Assembly: GCA_037693485.1 (NCBI GenBank)
Contig: CM075346.1
Coordinates: 16,645,501-16,709,500, forward strand
Source: Kitagawia praeruptora
Taxonomy: Eukaryota > Streptophyta > Magnoliopsida > Apiales > Apiaceae
Length of the DNA: 64,000 bases
Reading direction: 5' to 3'
Position 1 is the first letter of the stretch, and each line of letters starts with the position of its first letter. Under the pieces are notes generated by a model, which was given only the letters and a program-made list of their open reading frames with translations, searched no databases and had not been told where the DNA came from. This document shows positions 9,069-19,854 of this stretch, piece by piece. Both the position numbers and the translations under genes were made by a program.

Positions 9069-11138
9069 ATGTCTTCTGAATCTACCCATTCTGACCACCA
9101 ATCTTCAATTCAACCCTTAGTTGCTATGTCGATTGGTGAGAGAACTAGATCCAGGGTTGTAATACCCAATGTAAATGAACCTGAGGACATACTCATTAAA
9201 CCTGTAGTATCTCCATTGTCTCAACCTCTTATCCCTACATTTATCGACTTAGGAGATGATTGGCCCTCTGATGATGAGGAGGTGTCAAAACCTGAACTTA
9301 AACTTGAATCCTTCTTGGAACCTGATTTTCAGAGTGAGGTGACTGTTGAGAGAGAGTTGTTCAAACAGGAAATTATAGCTTTTTGTGAGAAAACTGATTC
9401 CATCATGACCTCTGTTAAATTAGAAAAACTTCTTGAGGAATGTCCCCGCCCAATCTGTAGTATTGTGATTCCTAAGCCTGGTGAAAGAGCTCACAGGTTT
9501 GATGTCAAAATCCCTGATCGTGGGATTCCTAATGCCGTCATTTCTGCTGCTTTTTTGAGAGTAGGTTTTTCTATACCTCTTCATCCTTTTCTAAGGGATG
9601 TATTAGAGTTTTATAACCTAGCACCTATGCAACTGACTCCCAACTCTTACCGTTTGGCCATCAGTACTTTTATTCTGTATTCCAGCAAATTCACAACTCC
9701 CCTGTCTGCCCCTGAGTTAGGCTATTTCTTTAGGTTGAAAGATACCGGGAGAAGCTCAGGTTGTTTTTATCTGTCAGCATGGCCTTGTCATCAAGGTCAA
9801 TGTATAAAAAATGTTAAACAGAACTTTGATTTGTGGCAAGAGCAATTTGTCTATTGTTTTGACTGCCCTGATGTCAAGTATGCTTTTAATCACCGACCAA
9901 ATATTCCCAAACAAACCGTTCTGACTGGAGTGTGTTTAGAGAGGGCGAAAGAGATCTTGAAACTATCAGCTTCCATTAGGGACTGCTTGATTCTGATGAC
10001 TCCTGAAAATTTGACTTCCCTAGGTTTTATTCCTTCAAACACTGGTATGAGCTTCCTTATTGTTATGTCTTTCCTTCTTAACTGTATCTTTGTGAATACA
10101 TCTTTTTACTCCATGCATGCTTCTCTAATTTTTAACTTATTATCTTATGCAAACATGGCTCCCAAAGTTCCCTCTTTCGTCAAACGAACCAAGAATGTGG
10201 ACGAGATCTTTAAATCTGATGTTGAGGCACAGGAGATTCCGCTCACCGCAACACCAATCAGCCAAGTTCCTACCCCATCCTCTGTCCAGACTCAACCTTC
10301 TAGCTCCTCCAAGCGCAAGTTAGCCCAGACTACTCTTGACCTCTCTGGGAGTTCACAAACCAGGTCCATGAGGAAGAGCAAAGCCGTAAAAGTTGAATCA
10401 GCTGTGGCACAGAATCAATTTAAAGAATTGATTGATACACATGTGCTTCCAGAAGCGATTGCCAGCTGGGCCAAGATGGATTCTACCGAGGCTATGCATG
10501 CCATGAGGTTCTCTGCTGCCCAAAATGCATTCTTTGCCCTACGATACTGTGATGATTTTGCCTTGAAAACACAGTATGACCTCCGATTACAAGGAGAGAT
10601 CTCAAAACTCAAAGAGGAGCTGGCTGCTAGAGAGGAGAGCGTGAATATTGCCACTGCTGCGGTAAGGAGGGCTAAAGCTGCTGAAACCTCACTAAAGAAT
10701 AACAGGGATGAGCTCCAGGAACAGGTGAAGAGTTTGCAGGATGGGAAATTATCCATGCTAGAGAAAATCAACGAACTAAAAGCTCAGGTTGATGCTTTAA
10801 ATGCTGAGGCTGCTATTGCCAAATCATCCATGCTCATCCAGGAAAAAGCTAGGTATGATGAGGGTTATGACGAAGGCGTTCGTGACTACATGAGATCCAT
10901 GTGGGAGAAAATGCCCGAGCTAAACTGGTCTCTCCTAGGCGAGGACGTAGTAGGGATGATCAAAGATTTTGAAAATGAAGCTGCTGCTGCAACCTCTGTT
11001 CTTCCCGTGAAAACGGTTGAGAGGTCTCCAGGTGCCAACCTTGAGACTGCAGAGGTTCCTGCTCCCGAAGTTGTTCAGCCTATCCTTCCAACTCCTCCTG
11101 TTGCCACCAAGGGTTCCGATGAGGTTCCTCCTTCGTAA
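9069..11138 (+). CDS. Tat accessory antisense ORF, putative gypsy-type transposon protein (copy 1)
   Basis: The protein is 689 residues from ATG 9069, which directly follows a splice-acceptor-like TTTTTGCAG; in-frame sequence upstream has only a TTG. The N-terminal 90 residues are acidic (DLGDDWPSDDEE). Residues of about 130-320 carry the conserved block of the plant putative gypsy-type transposon family, seen as FSIPLHPFLRDVLEFYNLAP and QLTPNSYRLAIS. About 470-610 is a long Ala/Lys/Glu coiled coil, and the tail is Pro-rich. A hydrophobic stretch of about 40 residues (around 326-366) is out of character and may be an unspliced intron: GTATG at 10045 to AAAG ending at 10167 is 123 bp, so removal keeps the frame. 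Such extra ORFs, antisense to gag-pol, are known in Tat-type elements; their function is unknown. Nuclear or regulatory roles would be guesses. Confidence 0.8.
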   Translation: MSSESTHSDHQSSIQPLVAMSIGERTRSRVVIPNVNEPEDILIKPVVSPLSQPLIPTFIDLGDDWPSDDEEVSKPELKLESFLEPDFQSEVTVERELFKQEIIAFCEKTDSIMTSVKLEKLLEECPRPICSIVIPKPGERAHRFDVKIPDRGIPNAVISAAFLRVGFSIPLHPFLRDVLEFYNLAPMQLTPNSYRLAISTFILYSSKFTTPLSAPELGYFFRLKDTGRSSGCFYLSAWPCHQGQCIKNVKQNFDLWQEQFVYCFDCPDVKYAFNHRPNIPKQTVLTGVCLERAKEILKLSASIRDCLILMTPENLTSLGFIPSNTGMSFLIVMSFLLNCIFVNTSFYSMHASLIFNLLSYANMAPKVPSFVKRTKNVDEIFKSDVEAQEIPLTATPISQVPTPSSVQTQPSSSSKRKLAQTTLDLSGSSQTRSMRKSKAVKVESAVAQNQFKELIDTHVLPEAIASWAKMDSTEAMHAMRFSAAQNAFFALRYCDDFALKTQYDLRLQGEISKLKEELAAREESVNIATAAVRRAKAAETSLKNNRDELQEQVKSLQDGKLSMLEKINELKAQVDALNAEAAIAKSSMLIQEKARYDEGYDEGVRDYMRSMWEKMPELNWSLLGEDVVGMIKDFENEAAAATSVLPVKTVERSPGANLETAEVPAPEVVQPILPTPPVATKGSDEVPPS

Positions 11139-12111
11139 TTTCAATAAGATCCTTTTAAAAACTTTTGATAACTTTTGATGAGGTCGCGGGCTCCTCGTAA
11201 CGCCTCGCAAAATGTAATTTTAAATTTGGTTTCCATGGCCTTCGTGCCAATAACTTTTATGCTGGTTTTCTGGGTCTCTGTACCCATAACTCTCTCTTCA
11301 TGGTTTATGATATTTGTTTTTGCTACATATCTCTTGTCCAGGGTAAGCTCATACATATTTCTTTATTCGAATCTTAACTTACTACATACTTTTCTTCAAA
11401 ACATCATGAAATACTTCACTGTTATGCACTAGAGAATACTTCAGCTTCCTTACTCATATGTTCAAGCTTACGTGGGCTAACCCATTGTAAGAAACAGAAC
11501 ACACGCATATTTCCACTAGAAAAATCTCAAAATAAATGAAACAAACTACAGCTGAGTTATAAAACCTGGAACCTCTGTGTTTATACTTTGTATCGATAAT
11601 CTAAACCGTAGCCTTCTTTAATAACTTCTTCTTTATCAAGACCAGGTTCCTCGAGTATTAATCCTGCAAAATAAACATAAAACAAAAAATAGTTAACGTT
11701 AGTAAAATCTTTCTCTTGTTTAATTCGGGTCATCTCTTGGAAAGGTTGCCTGCTTGGCTCCCAGTCCTATTCTCTAGGTCCCAACATGCCTCGAGACATG
11801 TTGGTTCCTTTTTGTGCCTCGAGGCGATTCTAGGAACCCGTGCGCCGTTCTAGGAGTCCACACAAATTCCTCTTCTTCATGTGTCAGGCTAGACATCTTA
11901 TGAAGGTAAATGCTAAGGATTTTATCCCTTCTTCCCATGTGCCAAAGGCGGTTCCACATGAGGGCGAGCTTATTAGGCTTCTCTTTAAGGTGCCTTTTGT
12001 CAGGACTTTAGGTGCCTTTTGTCAGGACTTTAATTCTCGTGCTCAAGGAACTTGAGGCTTTTGGCAACAATGTCGTGCTCAGTCAACTGAGGCTTTTCAA
12101 TCACAGTTGCT
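11139..12111. other. Spacer between antisense ORF and minisatellite, Tat copy 1
   Basis: There is no gene here. It probably contains the 3' untranslated region of the antisense gene. A 22-bp unit, AGGTGCCTTTTGTCAGGACT plus TT, is duplicated in tandem at 11988-12031. The short ORFs (up to 91 residues) look accidental. The same sequence is at 22970-23942. Confidence 0.45.
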
Positions 12112-12507
12112 CAGGAAGCTACCTGAGGCTTTTCTCGTGCCCAGGAAGCTACCTGGGACTTTGCTCAATGCCCAGGAAGCTACCTGGGACTTTGCTCGAT
12201 GCCCAGGAAACTACCTGGGACTTTGCTCGATGCCTAGGAAGCTACCTGGGACTTTTCTCAATGCCCAGGAAGCTACCTGGGACTTTGCTCGATGCCCAGG
12301 AAGCTACCTGGGACTTTTCTCAATGCCCAGGAAGCTACCTGGGACTTTGCTCGATGCCCAGGAAGCTACCTGGGACTTTTCTCAATGCCCAGGAAGCTAC
12401 CTGGGGCTTTTCTCAATGCCCAGGAAGCTACCTGGGACTTTGCTCGATGTCCAGGAAGCTACCTGGGACTTTTCTCAATGCCCAGGAAGCTACCTGGGGC
12501 TTTTCTT
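12112..12507. repeat. 31-bp minisatellite, 13 units, Tat copy 1
   Basis: The unit starts CCCAGGAAGCTACCTGGG and continues ACTTTGCTCGATG or ACTTTTCTCAATG; the two variants partly alternate. The 18-bp core is a hairpin with a 6-bp stem CCCAGG/CCTGGG. Because 31 is not a multiple of 3, the array reads as the same 31-residue peptide in all three forward frames, which explains three overlapping ORFs here. It lies downstream of pol on the minus strand. Confidence 0.92.
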
Positions 12508-12996
12508 ATCAATCATTCATAGTCCACATATTCTGTCAAATCGTATTCATACTTCGCACATACTGTCAATGCTACAGGAACCTGTCAGCTCAGGTAACCT
12601 GCAAAATACAACGCAATGCTACAGGAACCTGTTAGTCAAGATAACCTGTTTCAAAATTTTCAAATTGGCATATGAAATATCAAATCATAGCATGCACAAT
12701 ACTGTCTAAGTAGGAATACTACCCCCCAGTTCTTTTGGGTAATTATTGTTACGTAAAAGAACTATTAAGGAGCTATAACTGCAAAGAATGCACTTAAAAT
12801 ATTCATCGTAGAGCTATCTATCGCTCAATACTTTAAAAAATCGTCTTGCAAGTAGGGAGGTTCACATCAAGTACCCCCCGAGTACATGCATAATCAAATA
12901 CTGAAATCAAAATACTGGTCAGCTATAACTAATAAGCTGCCTTTATTCGTGGGCTGAAAGAGCCTTACTTTTCCTAAGAAAAATATCATAAAAGAA
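12508..12996. other. Spacer between minisatellite and pol stop, Tat copy 1
   Basis: Non-coding. It contains two AGGAACCTGT words in the segment 12570-12640 and two runs of six C (TACCCCCCAG and TACCCCCCGAG). On the minus strand the latter give G-rich tracts similar to the polypurine tract and could act as secondary priming sites. The same sequence is at 24339-24827. Confidence 0.4.
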
Positions 12997-15084
12997 TTAC
13001 TGATAATACTTCTTGAGATGTTCTGCATTCCAAGCTCTCGGAATGAGGTTCCCATCCATATCCATCAAGTGGTAGGTTCCTTCCCAAATTGCTGACTTTA
13101 TCTGGTAGGGTCCTTCCCAATTTGCTCCAAAGGCTCCATGTGCCAGAACCCTGGTATTTGGCATGACTTTCCTCAGAACTAGGTCTCCAACCTTAAAAGG
13201 TCTTGCCTTCACCTTTTTGTTGTAATACCTTCGAACTCTCTGTTGATATGCTGCTAACTTCACTTGCGAATCTGCTCTCAATTCTTCGACCATGTCCAAA
13301 TACAGTCTATGACTGACCTCATTGCTCTCGGGGTCAAAATACTTTCTTCTCAAGGAACCTGTTCCAACTTCCACAGGTACCATAGCTTCACAACCATAAG
13401 TGAGGGTAAAAGGAGACTCACCAGTTGTAGTTCTAGGCGTGGTGTTATACGACCACAAGACTCCAGGAAGCTCCTCTGGCCAACTTCCTTTCTTATCTTC
13501 AAGCCTCGTCTTCAAAGTGTGCTTGATAATCTTATTCACTGCTTCAGTCTGTCCATTACTCTGCGGATAATACACTACCGAAAATGCTTTTTGGATTCCA
13601 AACTGCTCACATAACCCTCTAAGCTCTCTACTATCAAACTGCTTCTCATTGTCAGAAATCAGTTTCTGCGGAATGCCGAACCTGCATACAATGGCTCGAA
13701 ACACAAATTCAGTCAGTTTTGACGCTGTAATCTTAGCAAGTGGTTCTGCTTCTGCCCACTTTGTAAAGTAATCGACTGCAACCACTGCATATTTCACTCC
13801 TCCTTTTCCTTGCGGGAGTTCTCCAATGAGGTCTATTCCCCAAACAGCGAATGGCCAAGGGCTAACAATCGGTTTGATAAGTGCTACAGGACGACTATCA
13901 AAATTTGCAAACCTCTGACAATTACTGCATGCCTGCACAAACTTTGTAGCATCTGCTTTGATGGTTGGCCAATAGTATCCTTGTCGAAGGACTTTCATGG
14001 CTAAAGAATTACCCCCCGAGTGATTTCCACATACTCCTTCATGAATCTCCTCGAGGATATACTTGCATTGTTCTCCAGCTACACACTTGAGCAAAGGCTG
14101 ATTGAATCCCCGTCTATACAGAACTCCATCATAGATTACATACCTGGCTGCATGATACCTCAGCTTCCTGATATCATTTTGACTGGGAGGTAGCTCCCCT
14201 TTGTCCAGGTAACGATGTATTGGGGTCATCCATGAATCTTCAACTGGGAACTCGATGTCCATCACTTCTTCTTTGAAAACACTAGGTTGCTCCTGAATCT
14301 GAAGTGGAATTACTCCCAATAATGTGGATTCTCTCTGAGATCCTAGCTTGGCCAATGCATCTGCCTTGGTATTCTTTCCTCGAGGTATTTGATCTAGCTT
14401 CACCTCTTTGAACCTTGCGATCAACTCCTGGGAGTACCTCAAATATAAGTCTGTTCTTGGCCCTCTTGCCTGAAAACCACCACGAATCTGCCAAACTACT
14501 AACATCGAATCACTAAACACTCTGATATTCTCCACTTTCATCTCCAAAGCTAACTTGAGGCCTGCAATTAATGCCTCATATTCTGCATCATTGTTCGTGG
14601 CTCTAAAAGCAAAATGAATTGAGCTATAGAGTTGGTGTCCCTCCGGACTAACTAGCTCTATGCCTGCACCTGCTCCACTACTGTTAGCAGCTCCATCTAC
14701 ATACAGTGTCCACCAAGGTGCACAGTTGTCATTGTCTGCCTGTTTTTCTACCACCTCTTTTGGCCCCTCTTGGCCAGTAACCTCTACATGAGGTGGAAAC
14801 TCGATTAAGAAATCTGCTAAAGCTTGAGCTTTGATTGCTGTCTTTGGCTTATATTCTATGTCGAACTGTCCTAGCTCCACAGCCCACTTTAACATTCTTC
14901 CAGAAGTTTCTGGCCTATGCATCACTTGCTTAAGTGGATATGAGGTTCTTATCTCAATCTTGTGAGCTTGGAAATAAGGTCGCAGTTTCCTGGAAGCCAG
15001 AATCAATGCGAAAACCAGCTTCTCCATTCCTGTGTACCTCGTTTCTGCATCAAGTAATCTTTTGTTGACATAGTAGACTGGGCT
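12997..15084 (-). pseudogene. pol: Tat pol, RNase H (two domains) and integrase part, copy 1
   Basis: This is the last block of the gag-pol frame, 695 codons, open from just after the TAG at 15085-15087. The start is the end of the RT-linked RNase H (SPVYYVNKRLLDAETRY). The second, archaeal-type RNase H follows, with YVDGAANSSGAGAG, NNDAEYEALIAGL and FSDSMLVVWQ, a Tat hallmark. Integrase then shows the HHCC zinc domain (GVCGNHSGGN and CSNCQRF), the DDE core (GIDLIGELPQ, LISDNEKQF, PQSNGQTEAVNK) and a C-terminal part ending HLKKYYQ. All catalytic residues I looked for are present, but the block would be translated only if two upstream stops were bypassed. Confidence 0.85.
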
Positions 15085-17019
15085 CTACTGTCCATTCTCT
15101 TCTCGAACCAGAACTGCACTAATGGAATACTCTGATACAGCCAAATAAAGTATCAATGTTTCTCCATCCACAGGTTTGGCTAACAGTGGGGGGCTCCCCA
15201 AATGCTCCTTTAACTTTTCAAACGCTCTCTCACATTCTGTGGTCCATTCGAATTTACTTCCTTTCTTTATAGCTTTAAAGAACTCCTGACACTTATCAGT
15301 GGACTTCGAAATGAATCTATTCAAGGCTGCAACTCTTCCTGTAAGAGACTGAACCTCTCTCACAGTTCTCGGCGACCTCATATCAATCAATGCTTTAATC
15401 TTGGCTGGGTTGGCTTCGATACCTCTGTGGTTTACCATGAATCCCAGAAACTTTCCTGATTCTACCCCAAACACACATTTTTGAGGGTTCAGCTTCATTC
15501 TATACTTTCGCAAGATTCCAAACATTTCTTCTAAGTGCTTTACATGGTCAACAGCTTCCTTAGACTTAACTAGCATATCATCCACATATACTTCCATAGT
15601 ATGGCCAATTTGGTCTTTAAACATCATATTCACTAACCGTTGGTATGTGGCTCGAGCATTAATCAATCCAAATGGCATGCACACATAGCAATAAAGACCT
15701 CTATCCGTAATAAAAGAAGTATGCTCTTGGTCAGGTTCATACATAGGGATTTGATTGTAACCTGAATATGCATCCATGAAGCTAAGGAGGGCATGTCCAG
15801 CTGTTGCATCCACTAACTGATCAATCCGTGGTAGTGGGAAACTGTCCTTCGGGCATGCTTTGTTAAGATCTGTGAAGTCCACACAGGTTCTCCATTTTCC
15901 ATTAGGTTTCTTTACCAAAACAGGATTTGCCAACCATACTGGGTAAAAAGATTCTTTAACCAATCCTGCATCCAATAATCTGTCGACCTCTTCTTTCAAT
16001 GCCTGAGCTCTTTCTCCACTAACTGGTCTTCGCTTTTGTCTCACTCCTTTCTTTTCTGGATCAATATTCAACTTATGACACATGACCCTTGGATCTATCC
16101 CTTCCATATCTGCATGACACCATGCAAACACATCCAGGTTCTTGCCCAAAAAGGTAATGAGAGATTCCTTTAAGGCTGGATCGAGTTGAGCTCCAATCTT
16201 CAACACCTTTGTGCCATCTTTGTCATTGATCTTCACATCCAAAGTTTCACCAGCTGGTCCAGCCTTAACCATGGTTTCTGGCATTCGAGGGTCTAAGTCT
16301 ACCTCCATCTCTGTGGTTGAGTCCTCTTGAGGTTTCTGGACTGTAGACGGTTCCTGAACTTCGTGCATGACATTCCTTCTCTTTGATGTTGGTTGACTGT
16401 CTTCATTGCTTCCATTATGTTTCAGTTTTCGTGATTTTTCTTCATTCAATCCTTCTGCCATACACACATCACCATCCTTGTCCGTAGGGGGTGCACTTTC
16501 TATCAGTAAGTAAGGGGTATCTGGTCCCCGAAAAACTGGAATCTCAGCATGAGGTTCCTCTTCTATGATCTCTTCAATTCTTATAGCTCTACAGGATGCT
16601 GGCACAAAACCTTCCAAGGGCGGACTACGCAGGTCAAGCGTTATTTTGTCTGGGTTCTTTCCTGGAAAATCATCAGGAACCTCGTCCATAGGTTCAGGCA
16701 ATTTAGCAGCCTTAGCAGCATGTTGCAAAGCTTTGGTGTAACACTCTCTAGACTCATACTGACATCCTCGAACTACACCAATTCCATTTGGTGTTGGGAA
16801 CTTCATCGTTAGGTGGTAAATGGAGGTTACTACCCTCATCTCCTTCAAAATGGGTCTTCCCAGGATAGCATTGTAATTCATATTCTCTTCTATAACAATG
16901 AATTCTGCTAGCTGTGTAATGCAACATGGTTTATCACCTAAAGTTACTGGCAAACGAATCTTACCTTTGATAGGAACCTGATTATTAGTGAATCCATATA
17001 AGGTATCATTTGTTGGAGT
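15085..17019 (-). pseudogene. pol: Tat pol, protease C-terminus and reverse transcriptase part, copy 1
   Basis: This is the middle block of the gag-pol frame, in the same frame as gag and separated from it only by a TAA at 17020-17022 that falls inside the protease. It opens with the second half of the protease (YNAILGRPIL), then a low-complexity linker, then RT with LVKKPNGKWRTCVDFTDLN, the SFMDAYSGYNQI block and the YVDD active site (EVYVDDMLVKS). The first RNase H starts near the end. The block ends at TAG 15085-15087, inside that RNase H. A TTG start at 16953 is unlikely to be used, because the protease fold begins upstream of the TAA. Confidence 0.85.
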
Positions 17020-18945
17020 TTAATCCTTATCCAGAAAATGCATCTTCTTGAAAGCTGAGTAAGATAGCAAGTTTACAGAGCTTCCATTATCAACTAGCAC
17101 TCGATGAACCTCATAAGACCCAATTCCTGCCTCAACTACCAAAGCATCGGTATGGGGATGGTGCACCCAGGAAGCGTCTTCTTCAGTGAAAGTGATATCT
17201 GCGTCCTCTCCTTCAAACAGCCTTGGGGACCTCTGTGACAGATTGTAAATACTGGTTAAAGGACGTTCTTTAGCCTCACGGGTATACCTCTCCATGGCAT
17301 TCCTGCTGCTTCCTCCAATGTGGGGACCTCCTATAATTGTGCGTATGCACCCAGCCTTAGGTGGTCCTTCCATCACAGCAGGTTCCTGTGTCTGTGTCAT
17401 CTGAGTCTTCTCATCTCTATACTTTTTTCCTTCCTGAGCCACCCATTCACTCAATTGCCCTTGTCTGATTAGAGTTTCAATTAGATCTCTGAGGTGACGA
17501 CAATCTGCAGTATTATGCCAATTATTATCATGGAAGTCACAGTATGGGCGCTCATTCTTATTCCATGGGGGACCAGTTCTGAAAGGCTTCTTAAACCATG
17601 AGGACTTCTCATTCACTGCGTAAATATGATCGATTGGGGCTACCAAAGGGGTGAAAGTTTCATAGACAGGTCTCTCATGTTTATTGTTGTTATAGGAAGC
17701 TGGTGGTGGTACCTGACTCATGACAGGTTTAGTAGGATTCACAGCTTCAGGCTTTACCTGGGATGTGCGACTAACCACCTTTTTATTGTCACGACCATTA
17801 GGGCTTCTTTGTCTCGACCTCTTGTTTCCACTTTGCCTTACAAAATCTGGATCCTTCCTTAATTCAGCTAGAGATTCCTCCACCAGACGAAAGGGTTCTG
17901 CCTGGGCATAAAAATCTGCCAACGTCTCTGGTTCTTTTCCTTGAAGTGCTTTCCAAAAATCCGAGCCTCCTTTAACTCCAGCAATTAAGAAATTCTTTAT
18001 AGTTTCCTCAGATGCTTTCCTAACTTTAGGAACCTCCGCATTAAACCTCTTGAAATATTCTGTCAACGTCTCACTAGGTCTTTGTTTGATATTGGCTAAG
18101 GTATTGGTTGGTGGTGCGAATGCAACAGATGCTCTAAATTGAGTGACAAAGAGCTTCCCCATACTCGCCCAAGAACCAATCGAATCTGCGGGTAACCTTT
18201 TGAACCAATCCATCTCTGTGTCAAAATGACTAAGGTACTCAATGGGATCAGTAGTCCCATCGAATTTCAACTCATTCGAAGGCCTATAAGACCTAGGCAG
18301 AGCCGACTTTCGAACCTTCTTGGTGAAAGGAGAAGCTGTTATAGGATTCACAGCAAGATTCTTTTCGTCCTTGAGTTGAGCCAAAATTTTCTTGACATCT
18401 TCTGCTGTCACCTCCCCAGTAGCTTCCGCCTTTGTCTTCTTACTCGTTTCTTCCTCCTCTTGCGACTCTGCAGTGCTTGATTCTTCAGTATCCTCATCTG
18501 AATCCGTGCTTTCTTCTTCAATTATCTCGATAGATGGGTCTTTATCTTTCTTCTTTTTCTGTGAGGAACCTCCAGTCTTGGTTTTCTTCTTTCCCTTGGA
18601 CCCTGTACGGCCCTTGCTAACAGTTTTACTCTTCTCAGGATTCTCTAGCTCTTCATCACCATTATTTTGCTTCGGTTCTTCACCATCGTCTGGAACCTCC
18701 TCTCCATTCTCAGATTCTTCAAAATTCAACTGTTTCGGAGTAACCTTCGACTTCTTGCCTTTCTTTGCCTTCTTTTTCTTCTTTTTTCTTGAAGCCTGCT
18801 CCAAAGTCGACAAATGTTCTCCCACAGTCTTTAAGATTTCCATCATAGCTGCTTTAGTAACCTTCGGTGCTCTGGGAGGAGATGTGTTCCCCTCATGAAT
18901 CTGTCGCTCAGAACGGGTTGCTTCGCTATCCGAGTTGCCTGACAT
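17020..18945 (-). CDS. gag: Tat gag with N-terminal half of protease, copy 1
   Basis: The frame starts at ATG 18945 (MSGNSD); the open frame reaches slightly upstream only through GTG. The N-terminal third is Lys-rich (a run of K near residues 55-70) and Glu/Ser-rich. The capsid-like Gag domain spans about 220-370 (FVTQFRASVAFAP, NFLIAGVKGGSDFW). A zinc-type motif follows, CDFHDNNWHNTADC, typical of Tat. The protease begins with VLVDNGSSVNLLSY (active-site DNG). The frame ends at TAA 17020-17022 about 15 residues later. Compared with related Gags, the segment between DTEMD and WFKRL looks about 25 residues short, which suggests an in-frame deletion in a conserved part; that comparison is from memory. 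Confidence 0.85.
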   Translation of the reverse strand: MSGNSDSEATRSERQIHEGNTSPPRAPKVTKAAMMEILKTVGEHLSTLEQASRKKKKKKAKKGKKSKVTPKQLNFEESENGEEVPDDGEEPKQNNGDEELENPEKSKTVSKGRTGSKGKKKTKTGGSSQKKKKDKDPSIEIIEEESTDSDEDTEESSTAESQEEEETSKKTKAEATGEVTAEDVKKILAQLKDEKNLAVNPITASPFTKKVRKSALPRSYRPSNELKFDGTTDPIEYLSHFDTEMDWFKRLPADSIGSWASMGKLFVTQFRASVAFAPPTNTLANIKQRPSETLTEYFKRFNAEVPKVRKASEETIKNFLIAGVKGGSDFWKALQGKEPETLADFYAQAEPFRLVEESLAELRKDPDFVRQSGNKRSRQRSPNGRDNKKVVSRTSQVKPEAVNPTKPVMSQVPPPASYNNNKHERPVYETFTPLVAPIDHIYAVNEKSSWFKKPFRTGPPWNKNERPYCDFHDNNWHNTADCRHLRDLIETLIRQGQLSEWVAQEGKKYRDEKTQMTQTQEPAVMEGPPKAGCIRTIIGGPHIGGSSRNAMERYTREAKERPLTSIYNLSQRSPRLFEGEDADITFTEEDASWVHHPHTDALVVEAGIGSYEVHRVLVDNGSSVNLLSYSAFKKMHFLDKD

Positions 18946-18969
18946 CTTTTCCACTCTTAAGATATTAAC

Positions 18970-18989
18970 TCCCCTCCTTCTAGCGCCAA
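18970..18989 (-). other. Primer-binding site, Tat copy 1
   Basis: On the minus strand the 20 bases after the LTR read TTGGCGCTAGAAGGAGGGGA. TGG directly follows the LTR end with one spacer base, as expected for pairing with the CCA end of a tRNA. The tRNA is not assigned; it is not initiator Met. Confidence 0.6.
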
Positions 18990-19854
18990 TGTTGATGAGT
19001 GGATTTCGTAATCAACTTATGAGAGGTCTGCAGGTAGTTGTATAGGCTAGCGATCAACTGTTCTGTGAAAAGGTTTGGGTTATGTTTGTGGGGGTTGAGC
19101 TGAGCTCGAGGGTATCTCCAATAATCTCAGGTGCCTTTAGAGAAAATCAGAGAACTTAATGCGTCTTACCCTGAGGTGCCTACGTACCCTTGCATATATA
19201 AGGATCAAGCTCACGTAGTTCTAGTATGATTCTGTCTCTTACTGGAATAGCTGTATTCGGTCACCTAGTTCGTGTAGGACTCAGGTTCCTTTAGAGCCTT
19301 TCACGAACTAGTTGGCTAAGTAGAGTAGAACTCGAGTTCGTACCCCACTATGATTCTCTCATTGATCAGAGATAATTCTAGGATCATCTGCGCCCTAGAA
19401 TTATACTCCAATATCAATTCGTTTATCTGTCCTAGATGGCTTCTAGAACTTTCTGTTGGCAACTCGTAGGAACCTGGTGCTCAGGAACCTATATCTTAGG
19501 AGCCTGTTTCTCAGGGACCTCCTTATTTCGGGACATATCGCTTAGGGACCTCCCTTTGGGTGTCAATACCTGCACAAATAGCAAACTGGTTAGACTAGAT
19601 AATTCTTCACATGCTTTTATCACTTCTATGGCTGTTGTTATGCTAACTCGAACTCTTCTACTTGGAGGAACCTGGTCTTCTAGTGCTCAGCTCAGCTTCC
19701 TGACCGTTGGGAACCTCCTGATATTCATACTTCCTTAGTCATTTCTTCTATTCGATCTTCATAACTCGTACTGGGTTGATCTTCTAGCTTGTATGGACCG
19801 GATCCTATAGATTAATGGGCCTAAATCTAGCCCATGGAGATTTTGGGCACAACA
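18990..19854 (-). repeat. Tat LTR2 (middle, chimeric)
   Basis: At 19082, 19193 and 19201 it has A, C, A like LTR3; at 19695 and 19710 it has G, G like LTR1. The switch lies between 19201 and 19695. It serves as the 5' LTR of the left unit and the 3' LTR of the right unit. There is no target duplication at its edges. Confidence 0.93.

Noticed and set aside
12012..12709. Three overlapping ORFs of 76-207 residues with repeated GSYLGLFSMPRKLPG-like motifs
   Set aside because: They are the 31-bp minisatellite read in three frames; the lack of stops follows from the unit sequence and is no evidence for a protein.
18392..18898. Ser/Phe-rich plus-strand ORF of 168 residues (and 30223-30729)
   Set aside because: It is the complement of the Lys/Glu-rich N-terminus of Tat gag, so a shadow frame.
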